Source: UBA285 sp049970695
GTDB taxonomy: Archaea > Thermoproteota > Thermoprotei_A > Sulfolobales > Desulfurococcaceae
Direction of reading: 5' to 3'
DNA length: 27,947 nt
Assembly (NCBI GenBank): GCA_049970695.1
Contig: JBMFML010000014.1
Coordinates: 1-27,947, forward strand
This document shows, in pieces, positions 7,565-16,173 of the stretch. Made by a program: the position numbers and the translations under genes. Each line of letters begins with the position of its first letter. The stretch's first letter is position 1. The notes below the pieces were generated by a model that saw only the letters and a list, made by a program, of their open reading frames with translations, did not search any database and had not been told where the DNA came from.

Positions 7565-8535
7565 TGAGTGGGGGGAGGCTGCTGAGAGTTAGCGATTTGA
7601 CGGTGCATTACTACACTGCTGAGGGAGTCGTCAAGGCGCTGAGAAACGTGAGCTTGGAAGTTGACAGCGGCGACTCGCTCTGCGTAATAGGCGAATCGGG
7701 GACTGGCAAGTCTACTCTGGGCTTGGCAATAGCGCTTTCTCTACCCAAGAACGCCGTTGTCGTCAGCGGCTCTATACTCTACAAGGGCGTAGACCTGCTC
7801 AAGCTACCGCCTTCTGAGGCAGAGAAGTACAAGGGCAGAGAAATCTCAATGATATTCCAAGACCCCGCAACTACGTTTAACCCCCTCTTTACAATAGGAG
7901 AGCACCTCACTGATGTCTTAAGGTACCACTTTGGCTTAAGCCGACAAGAAGCCCTTGGAAAAGCCGCTGAGCTGCTTAAAATGGTCAGGCTGCCGGATCC
8001 TTCTAGGATACTAAATGCGTACCCCCACGAATTGTCTGGGGGGATGCTTCAGAGAGCTGCCATAGCCGCTGCTCTCGCGCCGCGCCCAAAGGTCCTGATC
8101 GCCGACGAGCCTACTACAATGCTCGACGTAGTTACGCAGGCTCAGATACTAGACCTGCTGGATTCTCTAAGACGAGACCTGGACTTAACGCTAATACTCA
8201 TAACACACAACCTGGGAATAGCCAGCGAAGTGTGCAATAAAACCGTGGTAATGTACGCTGGAGTAGTAGTTGAAGAGGGGCCGACTGAAGATGTGATCCT
8301 GAACCCGTTACACCCCTATACAGCAAAGCTCGTTAAGGCCGTTCCAGTGGCAAGCAAAACCCGGGGCAAGTTGAGCTACATACCCGGGGCACTACCAGAC
8401 TTGAGAAACCCGCCCATGGGATGCCCCTTTGCAGATAGATGCGAGCACGCTTCTTCGAAGTGCAGAACCGCGCCCTTGAAATACGCTCACATAGGCCACA
8501 CTAGGAGAGTGGCATGTGTACTCTACGGTGAGTAG
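7564..8535 (+). CDS. ABC transporter ATPase, DppD/OppD type
   Basis: The 323-aa nucleotide-binding protein has Walker A GESGTGKST (43-51), signature LSGGMLQRA (about 158-166) and Walker B VLIADEPTT (about 178-186). The C-terminal oligopeptide-specific extension includes a Cys-containing GCPFADRC segment (about 286). It powers import with the DppF-like partner. The ATG at 7564 overlaps the upstream stop (TGATG). Confidence 0.93.
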   Translation: MSGGRLLRVSDLTVHYYTAEGVVKALRNVSLEVDSGDSLCVIGESGTGKSTLGLAIALSLPKNAVVVSGSILYKGVDLLKLPPSEAEKYKGREISMIFQDPATTFNPLFTIGEHLTDVLRYHFGLSRQEALGKAAELLKMVRLPDPSRILNAYPHELSGGMLQRAAIAAALAPRPKVLIADEPTTMLDVVTQAQILDLLDSLRRDLDLTLILITHNLGIASEVCNKTVVMYAGVVVEEGPTEDVILNPLHPYTAKLVKAVPVASKTRGKLSYIPGALPDLRNPPMGCPFADRCEHASSKCRTAPLKYAHIGHTRRVACVLYGE

Positions 8536-8537
8536 GA

Positions 8538-9506
8538 GTGGAGGCCCTGCTCAAGGTTCACGAGCTCGTCAAGTACTTCCCAATAAAGAAGGGGCTCTTT
8601 GGGAAAGTAGTGGGCTACGTCAGGGCTGTCGATGGAGTATCGTTTGAAGTACCAGAAGGCACTGTTTTCGCGCTAGTAGGCGAATCAGGCTCTGGCAAGA
8701 CTACTGTGCTTAAGTGCATATTAAGGCTCGAAGAGCCCACGTCTGGTGATATATTCTTCAACGGCAGGAAAGTGACTGAGCTCAGGGGCAAGGACCTCAA
8801 GCAGTACAGGAGGAGCGTGCAAGCAGTCTTTCAAAACCCATACCTCTCCCTCAATCCCCGGATGAAGGTTAGAGACATAATAGCTGAGCCGCTGAAGATC
8901 CACACTGACATGAGCAATAAAGAAATACAGAAGAAAGTGCTCGAGCTCCTCGCCTTAGTCGGCCTCCCAGAGGCCGTGGCCAACCAGCACCCACCCAGCC
9001 TGAGCGGTGGACAGGCACAGAGAGTCGCCATAGCCAGGGCTCTGAGCATAGAGCCCAAACTACTACTGCTTGACGAGCCCACCTCAGCGCTCGACGTTTC
9101 AGTTCAGGCACAAATACTAAACCTCCTGCTAGAGCTCAAAGAAAAGCTCAAGCTCACATACGTGCTAGTAACACACGACCTCTCCGTGGCCAGGTACATG
9201 AGCGACTACATTGCTGTAATGTACTTGGGGAAAATAATGGAAATCGGGAGGACAGACGAGATATTCGATGACCCCAAGCACCCGTACACGCTTGCACTGC
9301 TCTCATCAATACCCGAGCCGCGCCCCCGCGCCGATAAGCCCAGGAAGAGGATAGTACTGCCTGGAGAGCCTCCAAGCCCCGCGAATCCACCTAGTGGGTG
9401 TAGACTAAGCAATAGATGCCCCTATGCAACAAGAGAGTGCATGGTAGCAGAGCCGGGGCTAGTTAAGCTGAGTGAAACACACTACGTGAGGTGCATACGC
9501 GTCTAG
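8538..9506 (+). CDS. ABC transporter ATPase, DppF/OppF type
   Basis: The 322-aa second ATPase has Walker A GESGSGKTT (48-56), a typical FQNPYLSLNPRM Q-loop region, signature LSGGQAQRV (about 155-163) and Walker B LLLLDEPTS (about 175-183). It also has the Cys-containing C-terminal extension (SGCRLSNRCPYATREC). The GTG start at 8538 lies 2 nt after the upstream stop. This completes a five-gene importer in the usual order. Confidence 0.93.
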   Translation: MEALLKVHELVKYFPIKKGLFGKVVGYVRAVDGVSFEVPEGTVFALVGESGSGKTTVLKCILRLEEPTSGDIFFNGRKVTELRGKDLKQYRRSVQAVFQNPYLSLNPRMKVRDIIAEPLKIHTDMSNKEIQKKVLELLALVGLPEAVANQHPPSLSGGQAQRVAIARALSIEPKLLLLDEPTSALDVSVQAQILNLLLELKEKLKLTYVLVTHDLSVARYMSDYIAVMYLGKIMEIGRTDEIFDDPKHPYTLALLSSIPEPRPRADKPRKRIVLPGEPPSPANPPSGCRLSNRCPYATRECMVAEPGLVKLSETHYVRCIRV

Positions 9507-9552
9507 CAACTACTTCATTTAATGCACCTGCGCACTGGCATAGTCACCGGCG

Positions 9553-10179
9553 GTGTGCGGCTTGCTTTGCTGCATAGTGCTCGCTGCCGGCGAGAGCACG
9601 AGGTTTCCGTGGAACAAGATGCTGTACCGCTACAGCGGTAAGCCCCTCGTAGTCCAGGCAGTTGAGAACGCCCTGGACTCGGGCTTTGTAGACGAAGTGG
9701 TCGTTGTAACGGGATACCAGCACGAGCTCGTCGAGGAGGCCCTCGAAGAAGCCAACTTGAGAGTCCACGTGGTCTACAACGAGGAGTACAGGATCGGCAT
9801 GAGCTCCTCTGTGAGGAAGGGCGTGGAGTACGCCCTGGCGCACTTCAAGGACCTCGCCGGCATCATGGTAAACCCCGGCGACGCGGCCTGGGTGCACCCG
9901 GGGGTCTACGCGCTCCTAGCCGTGAAGTTCAGCGACTACAGCGACAGGTACGACGTGTTCGTGGCTTCCTACAGGGGGAGGAGGGGGCACCCAGTGCTCT
10001 TCTCGCAGAGAGTGTTCAGCGACCTCCTCTCAATCACCGAGGAGAAGAGGGGGTTGAAGGAGGTCACCGAGAAGTACAAGCACAAAACAATGCTCGTTGA
10101 AACAGAGTACCCCGGGGTCCTACTAGACCTCGACACGGTCCTGGACCTGAACAGGGTCAAGGCAACGGTTTTCAAATAA
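9553..10179 (+). CDS. mocA: Molybdopterin cytidylyltransferase-like NTP transferase (MocA/MobA family)
   Basis: The 208-aa protein begins with the nucleotide-binding signature of MobA-like NTP transferases, LAAGESTRFPWNK (residues 10-22; Pro replaces the usual Gly after Arg-Phe). It also has a MVNPGDAAWVHP segment where this family places the metal-binding Asp. MocA joins CTP to molybdopterin to make the cytosine dinucleotide cofactor of xanthine-dehydrogenase-family enzymes; MobA uses GTP. The two Mo hydroxylases and XdhC in this window favour MocA. The GTG start at 9553 follows GGCG. It lies 46 nt after dppF, with a weak TATA-like CATTTAATGC at 9516-9525, so it may have its own promoter. 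A plain sugar-nucleotide transferase is less likely. Confidence 0.8.
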   Translation: MCGLLCCIVLAAGESTRFPWNKMLYRYSGKPLVVQAVENALDSGFVDEVVVVTGYQHELVEEALEEANLRVHVVYNEEYRIGMSSSVRKGVEYALAHFKDLAGIMVNPGDAAWVHPGVYALLAVKFSDYSDRYDVFVASYRGRRGHPVLFSQRVFSDLLSITEEKRGLKEVTEKYKHKTMLVETEYPGVLLDLDTVLDLNRVKATVFK

Positions 10180-10243
10180 GCCACTACATGGTACGGTGCA
10201 AAGCAAATAACTAGGCTGTTGCTACATTGAGTTCCGCGCGAGT

Positions 10244-11239
10244 CTAGCAAGTATCTGCCGCTGCCACTATTTCCTCTGCGTGTACCCTCAGAGGTGTTGG
10301 GGTTTCGTGGTAGTAGACTCCCGTCTCTATGTTATGCAACATACTAGCGACTGTGAAGTTCGCACTCGTAACGACTGCAGAAGTCCCCATAGCCAGCTTA
10401 GTGTGCAGCCTCTCGTAGCACAGGACTTCGCCGCGTTGAGCTAGTATTTGCAGTGCACGCCTGTGGCGCTCTCCTTGCCGCCCTTCCACGGGTTTCCTCG
10501 TTACAACTACTACTTCCCTCCCATGCAGCAATGGGCTTAGGGCCTCAGCCACTTCACCATCTATCCAGGGTGATACGAGGTAGACTCTCCTGGCTGAAGT
10601 TACCGTAGCTGCAACTGCAGCGAGTATTATGGGGCTGCGTGGAGCTGTCCTAATTACTTCAACTGCGTGCTGCTCTACGTATTCCTCAGCTAGCTCTGTT
10701 AAATGAGCCACTCCTCTACCTCTGTCGTACTTCAAAAAGCCGAGGTCTGCTCCTAGCTTAAAGAGCACGGTATCAACTACATGCTTGTTGAAGGGTTTTG
10801 AAACAGGGCACTTCAGCTTTGGATAAGCCAGCTTGAGCACTGGCAAGTACTTCTCGGTCACGCGCTTCATTACGCCTCCCAAATCCCTCACTACATCTTC
10901 TAGCGTAGCAGACCCCCCTGAGGCGATCATGTATCTTAGCAGTATCCTCATAGGAGTCCACCTAGCCAGCCTCTTGGCAAGGAGAGCGGTGTTGCCCTGA
11001 GAGACGGCTTCCAGCTGCGGCGTGGGCCTCACTTTTCCACTCGGCGTCTTGACAACCAAGCCCAAGTGCCACAGGAGCCTTGCAACCCTTCGTTCGTTTT
11101 TAGAAAGCTCCTCTTTTCCCTCGAGTATTTTACTTGCTGCGTCTACGATATCGCGCAACCCAGCTACAGCTATGCCCCTTGACTCCATGTATGCCCTCAG
11201 CGCTTCAAAGTCGCTAATACTAGTGTCCACCCTCAACAC
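10244..11239 (-). CDS. PLD-like (HKD superfamily) protein with N-terminal helical region
   Basis: In this 331-aa protein the last third matches phospholipase D-like nuclease domains: a VYLVSPWIDG strand-turn, then HTK (279-281) followed by TSAN (291-294) and a downstream Glu (about 305). The canonical Asp four residues after the HxK Lys is Thr here, so it has one, variant HKD motif and would need to dimerise to be active. The first 180 residues are helical and basic, possibly winged-helix DNA-binding. Similar proteins act on DNA or are inactive partners. The GTG start at 11239 has only a weak ribosome site; GTG at 11230 is possible. It lies 72 nt downstream of xdhC on the same strand and converges with mocA. 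Function is unknown. Confidence 0.7.
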   Translation of the reverse strand: MLRVDTSISDFEALRAYMESRGIAVAGLRDIVDAASKILEGKEELSKNERRVARLLWHLGLVVKTPSGKVRPTPQLEAVSQGNTALLAKRLARWTPMRILLRYMIASGGSATLEDVVRDLGGVMKRVTEKYLPVLKLAYPKLKCPVSKPFNKHVVDTVLFKLGADLGFLKYDRGRGVAHLTELAEEYVEQHAVEVIRTAPRSPIILAAVAATVTSARRVYLVSPWIDGEVAEALSPLLHGREVVVVTRKPVEGRQGERHRRALQILAQRGEVLCYERLHTKLAMGTSAVVTSANFTVASMLHNIETGVYYHETPTPLRVHAEEIVAAADTC

Positions 11240-11311
11240 GGCCCTCTGCGTAGTCCTAACCCGCTAACCCATGAACCATTCCATTGAGCAGGCGTGTCTT
11301 ACACAACGACT

Positions 11312-12163
11312 TTAGCGTTCTTGTGTTTGCCACGTGACGCTGAGGGGCTTAACCGGCTTCTGGCAGTTCTTGAGCTCGCATATCACCTCGGCCCATATGC
11401 TGACTGCTATTTCCTCCGGGGTGTCCGAGCCTATGTCGAGTCCTGCTGGGGCGTGGATTCTCCCGGCTACTGCCTCGACGTCGAAGCCCTCTTTCTTCAG
11501 CCTCTCGAGCATCCACGACGCCCTCCTGCGGCTTGCAAGGGCCCAGACGTGCCCCTTGAAGCCTTTTTCGACGAGCTTCTTGAGCAGCCTGTAGTCGGTC
11601 TCCGGCTCGCCGTACGCTATTACAACGACGTCCCTCTCGCCGAGCTCGAGCCTGTCCAGCTCGCTCAGCATGTCTCCAGCCGCGACTACCTCTGCGTAGG
11701 GGTACCGCTCCCTCGAGGCGAGCTCCGGCTTCGTGTCGTAGACGTAGACCCTGAAGCCGAGCATGTTGCCCAGGTCTGCAATGGGCTTGCCCACGTGCCC
11801 CGCTCCGAAGACCACTAGCCGCGGCTTGGGGTCCACGACGTTTATAAACGCCTCGACAACGCCTCCGCAGAGCGCTGGAACTCTGACAGCGTCTTCAGGC
11901 GGCTTCTCGGCGCCGAGAGACGCCTTGATCCTCCTGGGCTTGCCGTCTTCGAGGGCCTTCAGCGCCTCCGAGACCAGGAGCTTCTCGAAGGCCCCGCCCC
12001 CAATACTACCCTTCGTGCCGCTGCTCGAAACGGCCATCATGGCGCCGACGTCCCTGGGCCCGCTGCCAGACTTCTCTATAATGGTAATTAGGGCCACCCT
12101 GCGGCCCCTTGAGAGCTCTTCTAGGGCCCACGCAAGGACTTCAACGTTACTCAAGAAGGGCAC
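11312..12163 (-). CDS. xdhC: XdhC/CoxI family molybdenum hydroxylase maturation factor
   Basis: The 283-aa protein has the N-terminal XdhC domain (GSGPRDVGAMMAV at 33-45, GSIGGGAFE at 52-60, a Cys-Gly-Gly at 99-101) and the C-terminal Rossmann domain (VVFGAGHVGKPIADL, about 117-131). XdhC/CoxI proteins bind the Mo cofactor, help add its sulfido ligand and insert it into xanthine-dehydrogenase-type enzymes. Its likely clients are the two hydroxylases at 18.5-26.0 kb, although it sits at the end of the hydrogenase operon. The GTG start at 12163 lies 72 nt after hydA, with a TATA-like element and a hairpin in the gap, so it may be transcribed both with hydA and on its own. Confidence 0.9.
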   Translation of the reverse strand: MPFLSNVEVLAWALEELSRGRRVALITIIEKSGSGPRDVGAMMAVSSSGTKGSIGGGAFEKLLVSEALKALEDGKPRRIKASLGAEKPPEDAVRVPALCGGVVEAFINVVDPKPRLVVFGAGHVGKPIADLGNMLGFRVYVYDTKPELASRERYPYAEVVAAGDMLSELDRLELGERDVVVIAYGEPETDYRLLKKLVEKGFKGHVWALASRRRASWMLERLKKEGFDVEAVAGRIHAPAGLDIGSDTPEEIAVSIWAEVICELKNCQKPVKPLSVTWQTQER

Positions 12164-12205
12164 CCGGCACGCCCTGCTCGGCGAAGGAAAAGCCCTTAGG
12201 GGTTG

Positions 12206-12218
12206 ATAAGCTTTAGCC
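12206..12218 (-). promoter_or_regulatory. Possible TATA element for xdhC
   Basis: The minus strand reads GCTAAAGCTTATC, centred about 49 nt upstream of the GTG at 12163. It partly overlaps the hairpin that follows hydA. Confidence 0.35.
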
Positions 12219-12234
12219 CAGGGCTCGCTGGGCT
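12215..12234 (-). terminator. GC-rich hairpin directly after hydA
   Basis: AGCCCAG (12215-12221) and CTGGGCT (12228-12234) form a perfect 7-bp stem with a 6-nt loop, one base past the hydA stop codon. There is no T-run after it, so it may cap or stabilise the hydBGDA message rather than end it. Confidence 0.4.
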
Positions 12235-12235
12235 G

Positions 12236-13519
12236 CTACAGCTTGACGACGTGCACCGAGCACGAGAGGCAGGGGTCGACCGACCTGACGAGCGCTTCTG
12301 CAGCCCTCCTGAGGTCTCCTTCGCTTAGAGGGCCTGCCCCTGAGAGGGCTTCCCGCGCTATTTCCTCGACACCGGCTATATTGATCTGCGTGGGCGTGAC
12401 TATTTTTGCCTCTACAACCCGGAGCTCCTCGTTGACCACGTACTTGTGGTAGAGGACTCCACGTGGTGCCTCAACAACGCTGGTGCACGCAGACCTGCTG
12501 CGGGGGCTGGCAGTCGCTGCCGCGTAGACCCCGGCTTGAGCGGGCTTCTTGTACTCGGCGAGGAAGTCCCTGAGCACCAGCAGCGCGTCGTATATCTCAG
12601 CGATGCGGGCTACAATGGACTGCCTCACGTCTCTCAGGGGAGGCCTCCAGCCGAAGAGCTCCAAGAGCTCTCTCGTCTCCTCCCTTAAGAACCCGTAGGC
12701 CGCGTTAAACCTGGCAATAGGCCCCGTAATGCAGCTCTCGCCGCCGATTCTGTAGACAGCGGCGTTCTTGCCGGGCTCTCTGAAGCCCTCAGCCCTCTGC
12801 TCAAACTCCTCGGAACCGAAAACCTCGGCCCCAGCAGGCCTCAGAAGCACGAGCCTCTCGCCTACGTGCGGGTACTCTCCCCGGGGCTCGAGGAAGAGCG
12901 TGGGCTTCAGCAGGCCCTCAGACGGTATGGTCTTGAGCGACAGCACCACCTCTGCCAGCTGCCCGGCGAGCTTAATGGACTCTTCAACGTGCTTAAGAGC
13001 CTTGGCAGCCTCCTCAATGCTCGGCAAGTAGGCCCCGCCGACCCTGATGCCCACGACGTTGTGGGACCTCCCGCCGAGGGCCTCCAGAGCCTTAAGAGAG
13101 CTCGCGGCAAGCTTCATTGCCGCCTCCACGAAGCCGGGGTTTACGGCTTTCAAGTCGAAGAGGCTCTTGCCGCCCACGTAGTCTGGCAGGTTTAGGAAGA
13201 AGGCGTGCAGCACGTGGCTCTTAACGCGCTCAGCCAGGTGGAGGACCCTCCTGAACTCCTCCACTGCTTCGTCGACAGCTATGCCCAGGCACTTCTCCAG
13301 CGCGATGGCCGCGTTGAGCGCGTGCGAAACCCCGCAGAAGCCGCATATTCTGCTCACAACGTCGGGTACTTCATCTACGCGCCGCCCCCTCAAAAGGCGC
13401 TCGAAATACCTCTGCGCCTCTACTACTGCAAACTCCACTCGCTCAACCCTGCCGTTCTTGACGTAGACGTAGACCCTGCCCTCGCCCTCAATTCTAGGCA
13501 CGAGGCTCCCGCCCAGCAC
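12236..13519 (-). CDS. hydA: NiFe hydrogenase large subunit, group 3b (sulfhydrogenase alpha)
   Basis: The 427-aa catalytic subunit binds the NiFe centre through RICGFCGVSH (Cys59, Cys62) and DPCLSCSVH (Cys417, Cys420). It ends in four residues, VVKL, after the final His; a protease removes such a tail when the metal centre is complete, as in Pyrococcus soluble hydrogenase I. Group 3b enzymes are cytoplasmic and couple H2 to NADP(H), and some reduce elemental sulfur. The GTG start at 13519 overlaps hydD by 26 nt. The N-terminus is slightly shorter than in Pyrococcus HydA but keeps the PRIEGEG strand. No hydrogenase maturation gene is visible in this window. Confidence 0.95.
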   Translation of the reverse strand: MLGGSLVPRIEGEGRVYVYVKNGRVERVEFAVVEAQRYFERLLRGRRVDEVPDVVSRICGFCGVSHALNAAIALEKCLGIAVDEAVEEFRRVLHLAERVKSHVLHAFFLNLPDYVGGKSLFDLKAVNPGFVEAAMKLAASSLKALEALGGRSHNVVGIRVGGAYLPSIEEAAKALKHVEESIKLAGQLAEVVLSLKTIPSEGLLKPTLFLEPRGEYPHVGERLVLLRPAGAEVFGSEEFEQRAEGFREPGKNAAVYRIGGESCITGPIARFNAAYGFLREETRELLELFGWRPPLRDVRQSIVARIAEIYDALLVLRDFLAEYKKPAQAGVYAAATASPRSRSACTSVVEAPRGVLYHKYVVNEELRVVEAKIVTPTQINIAGVEEIAREALSGAGPLSEGDLRRAAEALVRSVDPCLSCSVHVVKL

Positions 13520-14240
13520 TGGTGCCCCCCGCCAACTTGGAGTACTCCCTGCTGGAGAACGCCTTGACCAGGAACTCGGCTGACTCGGCGTCGAAGCCGA
13601 GCTCAGCGAGCCTGCTGAGGAAGGCCTCCACGCTCTTCTTCGACAAGTCGAAGAACTTGAGTCCGTAGCATCCGTAGCATCCCCTGCCGCGGGACGGGCA
13701 GATTGCTCCGCAGCCGCTGATTGTCAGCGGGCCAAGGCACGCCGACCTGCCCAGCACTAGTAGGCAGGGAAGCCCCCTCCTCTTGCACTCGCTGCAAACG
13801 CTTTCGAAGAGCCGTATAGGCAGACCTCCTCTCGCGTACTTTGCGAGGAGCGACTCAACGGCTTCGGCGCTTACGGGGCACCCCGGCAGCGCGAGGTCTA
13901 CTTCGACCAGCTCAACCACGGGCTTGTGCGAGGCCCCAGCACCCTCTACCGGTGCAGCAGCCTGCAGGCCCCCCTGCAGGGCGCAGCTGCCCAGCGCGAC
14001 TAGCAGGCCCGCCCTGCTCCTCAGCTCTCTAACCAGTTCAACGTGCTCTCTAGTGCTCGCTGAGCCCTCGATAAAGGCCACGTCGTAGTGCCCGCTCAAG
14101 TCTGCCGGGTCAGAGATCAAGTTGAAGAAGCCCAGCTCGTAAACTTCGAGGAGCCAGCTAGACTCCACGAGGCACTTGACCAGCTCAATAATGCACCCCG
14201 AGCACGAGGCGAGCTTTGCGACGGCGAGCCTTAGCTTCAC
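13494..14240 (-). CDS. hydD: NiFe hydrogenase small subunit (sulfhydrogenase delta)
   Basis: The 248-aa subunit carries the iron-sulfur relay next to the NiFe site. Proximal cluster ligands are Cys13 and Cys16 (SCSGC), Cys86 (GSCALQGG) and Cys121 (LPGCP). Further Cys residues at 149, 152, 159, 168, 177, 181, 188 and 191 supply the other clusters. There is no Tat signal, so it is cytoplasmic. The GTG start at 14240 lies one nucleotide after the hydG stop. Confidence 0.94.
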   Translation of the reverse strand: MKLRLAVAKLASCSGCIIELVKCLVESSWLLEVYELGFFNLISDPADLSGHYDVAFIEGSASTREHVELVRELRSRAGLLVALGSCALQGGLQAAAPVEGAGASHKPVVELVEVDLALPGCPVSAEAVESLLAKYARGGLPIRLFESVCSECKRRGLPCLLVLGRSACLGPLTISGCGAICPSRGRGCYGCYGLKFFDLSKKSVEAFLSRLAELGFDAESAEFLVKAFSSREYSKLAGGTSAGREPRA

Positions 14241-14241
14241 G

Positions 14242-15069
14242 CTAAATCCCCTCCACGAACAAGTAGTCCTCTACGTCGCTGAGCCTGAACACAGGCCCCT
14301 GCCTGCACACGAAGTAGTGGCCGAGCTGGCACGTGCCGCAGACGCCAATACCGCACCTCATTCTCCTCTCGAGGGACACGAACACTCTGTCTCTTCTGAA
14401 GCCCCTCTCCAGCAGCTTCTTGACGCCGACGCGCATCATTACCTCTGGGCCGCAGACAAAGGCGTACGCGTTTTTTGCATCGACGTCGGCGTAGCCCACT
14501 AAGTCCGTTGCGAAGCCCACGTAGAAGGGCCAGCCCTCCTCCGGCTTGTCTACCGAGAGCAGCAGCTTCGAGTTCGGTATTCTAGAGTACTCGCTGATCT
14601 CGTACTTGTACAAGAAGTGCTCGCTGCTCCTAGCGCCGTAGAGCACGTTGAGCCTCCCATACGCCTGCCTATTCGCCGCCACGTACTTGACTACAGGCCT
14701 CAGCGGCGCGAAGCCTATGCCACCGCCAAGCACCAAGACGTCGTGCCCCTCCGCCTCACGGAGGGGCCAGCCGACTCCATAAGGCCCCCTCACGCCGACA
14801 AGCGAGCCGACCCTCACGCTGCTCAGCAAGGCCCTCGTGACGGCCCCTGCAACTCGCACCGTGTGCTCTACGAGGCCGGGTTCCCCGTGTACATTCGACA
14901 CTGAGAGCGGGACTTCCCCCAGCCCATAGACGTACACCATGTTGAACTGCCCCGGCTGGGGGCCAGCGTAGGGCTCTAAGACCTTGATGAGCATGGTCTT
15001 GGCGCCGGGTGCTTCGGGGACCTCCTTGACGACGACTCCCTTCTTCAAGTCCGTGAACCAGCTCGGCAA
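14242..15069 (-). CDS. hydG: Sulfhydrogenase gamma subunit: FAD/NAD(P)-binding diaphorase
   Basis: The 275-aa ferredoxin-reductase-type protein has an FAD domain (residues 10-105, PLSVSN region at 54-59), an NAD(P) domain with LGGGIGFAP (114-122) and a C-terminal 2Fe-2S site with Cys239, 244, 247 and 255, as in the PyrK/HydG group. It passes electrons between NAD(P)H and the beta subunit. The TTG start at 15069 is supported by GGTGA, which overlaps the hydB stop, 7 nt upstream. The PyrK resemblance is notable because pyrC and pyrB lie upstream, but the hydBGDA order identifies it as HydG. Confidence 0.93.
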   Translation of the reverse strand: MPSWFTDLKKGVVVKEVPEAPGAKTMLIKVLEPYAGPQPGQFNMVYVYGLGEVPLSVSNVHGEPGLVEHTVRVAGAVTRALLSSVRVGSLVGVRGPYGVGWPLREAEGHDVLVLGGGIGFAPLRPVVKYVAANRQAYGRLNVLYGARSSEHFLYKYEISEYSRIPNSKLLLSVDKPEEGWPFYVGFATDLVGYADVDAKNAYAFVCGPEVMMRVGVKKLLERGFRRDRVFVSLERRMRCGIGVCGTCQLGHYFVCRQGPVFRLSDVEDYLFVEGI

Positions 15070-15076
15070 TGCGCAG

Positions 15077-16126
15077 TCACCGGCGCTCGCAAACAGCCTT
15101 CAGGGCTTCGCGGATGTCGATGCCCGCCGGGCACCACACTACGCACCTGCCGCAGCCGACGCACCCCAAGCGCCCCACCTGCCTGGGGTAGAAGACGAAC
15201 TTGTGCAGTACGAAGTGCCTGTACCTAGTGTAGAGCTCCTTCCTGAAGTGCCCTCCGGCCACCAATCCGTAAGTGTAGGAGAGGCATCCGACTTGAACCA
15301 CGTGCCTCTCGGCAACGCCTTCTCCGACCTCGTCGACGACCTCTGCGCAGAAGCACGTGGGGCACACCAAGTTGCAGTTGGCACAGCCTACGCACTTCTC
15401 CGAGAGCTTGCGCCACAGCTCGACGTCGCTGATGCTGTTCCAGAGCGCCTCTTGAACCCTCGCCAGCTGAAGCCCCAGCCCCGCTTTCTCAACGGCCTTC
15501 TTCGAGAGCTCGGCGTAGGCCTCCGCGTCCTCTGCAACCGCCTCCTCGAGTCCCAGCTTCTCGAGCAGCCTACTGCCGTTCTCGGAGCCTGGCTTGAAGA
15601 AGACCAAGTCCTCGCCGGCCACGGCGTAGGCGACGTCAAAGGAGTCTCTTGCCAGGGGCCCCGCCTCAACGCTCGCGCAGAAGCACGTCTCGCCGGGGTA
15701 CAGGCACTCCTCGACGATGACGCCTACAACGCTACTCCTCCTCTCCTGGTAGTACGGGTTGTAGCTGGCTGAGAACACTCCGTCTAGTACGCTGATCGCC
15801 GCTAAGTCGCAGGGCTTGACGCCGAAGAGCACTACTCTGCCAGCTGCGTAGTTCGGCTCTTCAATAGCCAAGTCCTCTCTTACTCTGAATAGCGTGAAGC
15901 GCGGGGGGTACAAGAAGCATTTTGGCGACTGGTGCGAGTGGGCGAGGCCCACTCCCCTCTCGAGCCTGTAGAAGCCGGGGTTTGTGGCGCTCTTGAAGCC
16001 GAGCGGCAGCTCGCCCGCGCTACTAATAGGTCCAAATACTACAAGCTCTCCCTGGACCTTGTAGCCGTAGACCTCGCCGCGGAAGAGCTTCCTCGACTCT
16101 TCAAGCAGCCTCTTTACGTCCTCCAA
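15077..16126 (-). CDS. hydB: Sulfhydrogenase beta subunit: 4Fe-4S electron-transfer protein
   Basis: The 349-aa HydB-type subunit has two C-terminal ferredoxin-like clusters: CVGCANCNLVCP (about 242-253) with extra Cys in PTCFC, and CVGCGRCVVWCP (322-333). Other Cys in KPCDLAA and CLYPGETCFC segments are typical of this family. It links the FAD subunit to the small subunit, and in Pyrococcus it is implicated in sulfur reduction. The start is TTG at 16126 with a poor ribosome site; the frame is open back into pyrB, but no ATG or GTG occurs there. The pyrB stop is only 47 nt upstream and no TATA element is visible between them, so hydB is probably read with pyrB. Confidence 0.93.
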   Translation of the reverse strand: MEDVKRLLEESRKLFRGEVYGYKVQGELVVFGPISSAGELPLGFKSATNPGFYRLERGVGLAHSHQSPKCFLYPPRFTLFRVREDLAIEEPNYAAGRVVLFGVKPCDLAAISVLDGVFSASYNPYYQERRSSVVGVIVEECLYPGETCFCASVEAGPLARDSFDVAYAVAGEDLVFFKPGSENGSRLLEKLGLEEAVAEDAEAYAELSKKAVEKAGLGLQLARVQEALWNSISDVELWRKLSEKCVGCANCNLVCPTCFCAEVVDEVGEGVAERHVVQVGCLSYTYGLVAGGHFRKELYTRYRHFVLHKFVFYPRQVGRLGCVGCGRCVVWCPAGIDIREALKAVCERR

Positions 16127-16173
16127 GCTGCCCTTGTAGAGAGCCCGTGGGATTCCAACTACATCAGCCCCGG

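Noticed and set aside
14242..15069. PyrK (dihydroorotate dehydrogenase electron-transfer subunit) beside pyrB and pyrC
   Set aside because: The gene lies between hydB and hydD in the standard hydBGDA order, and no pyrD is nearby.
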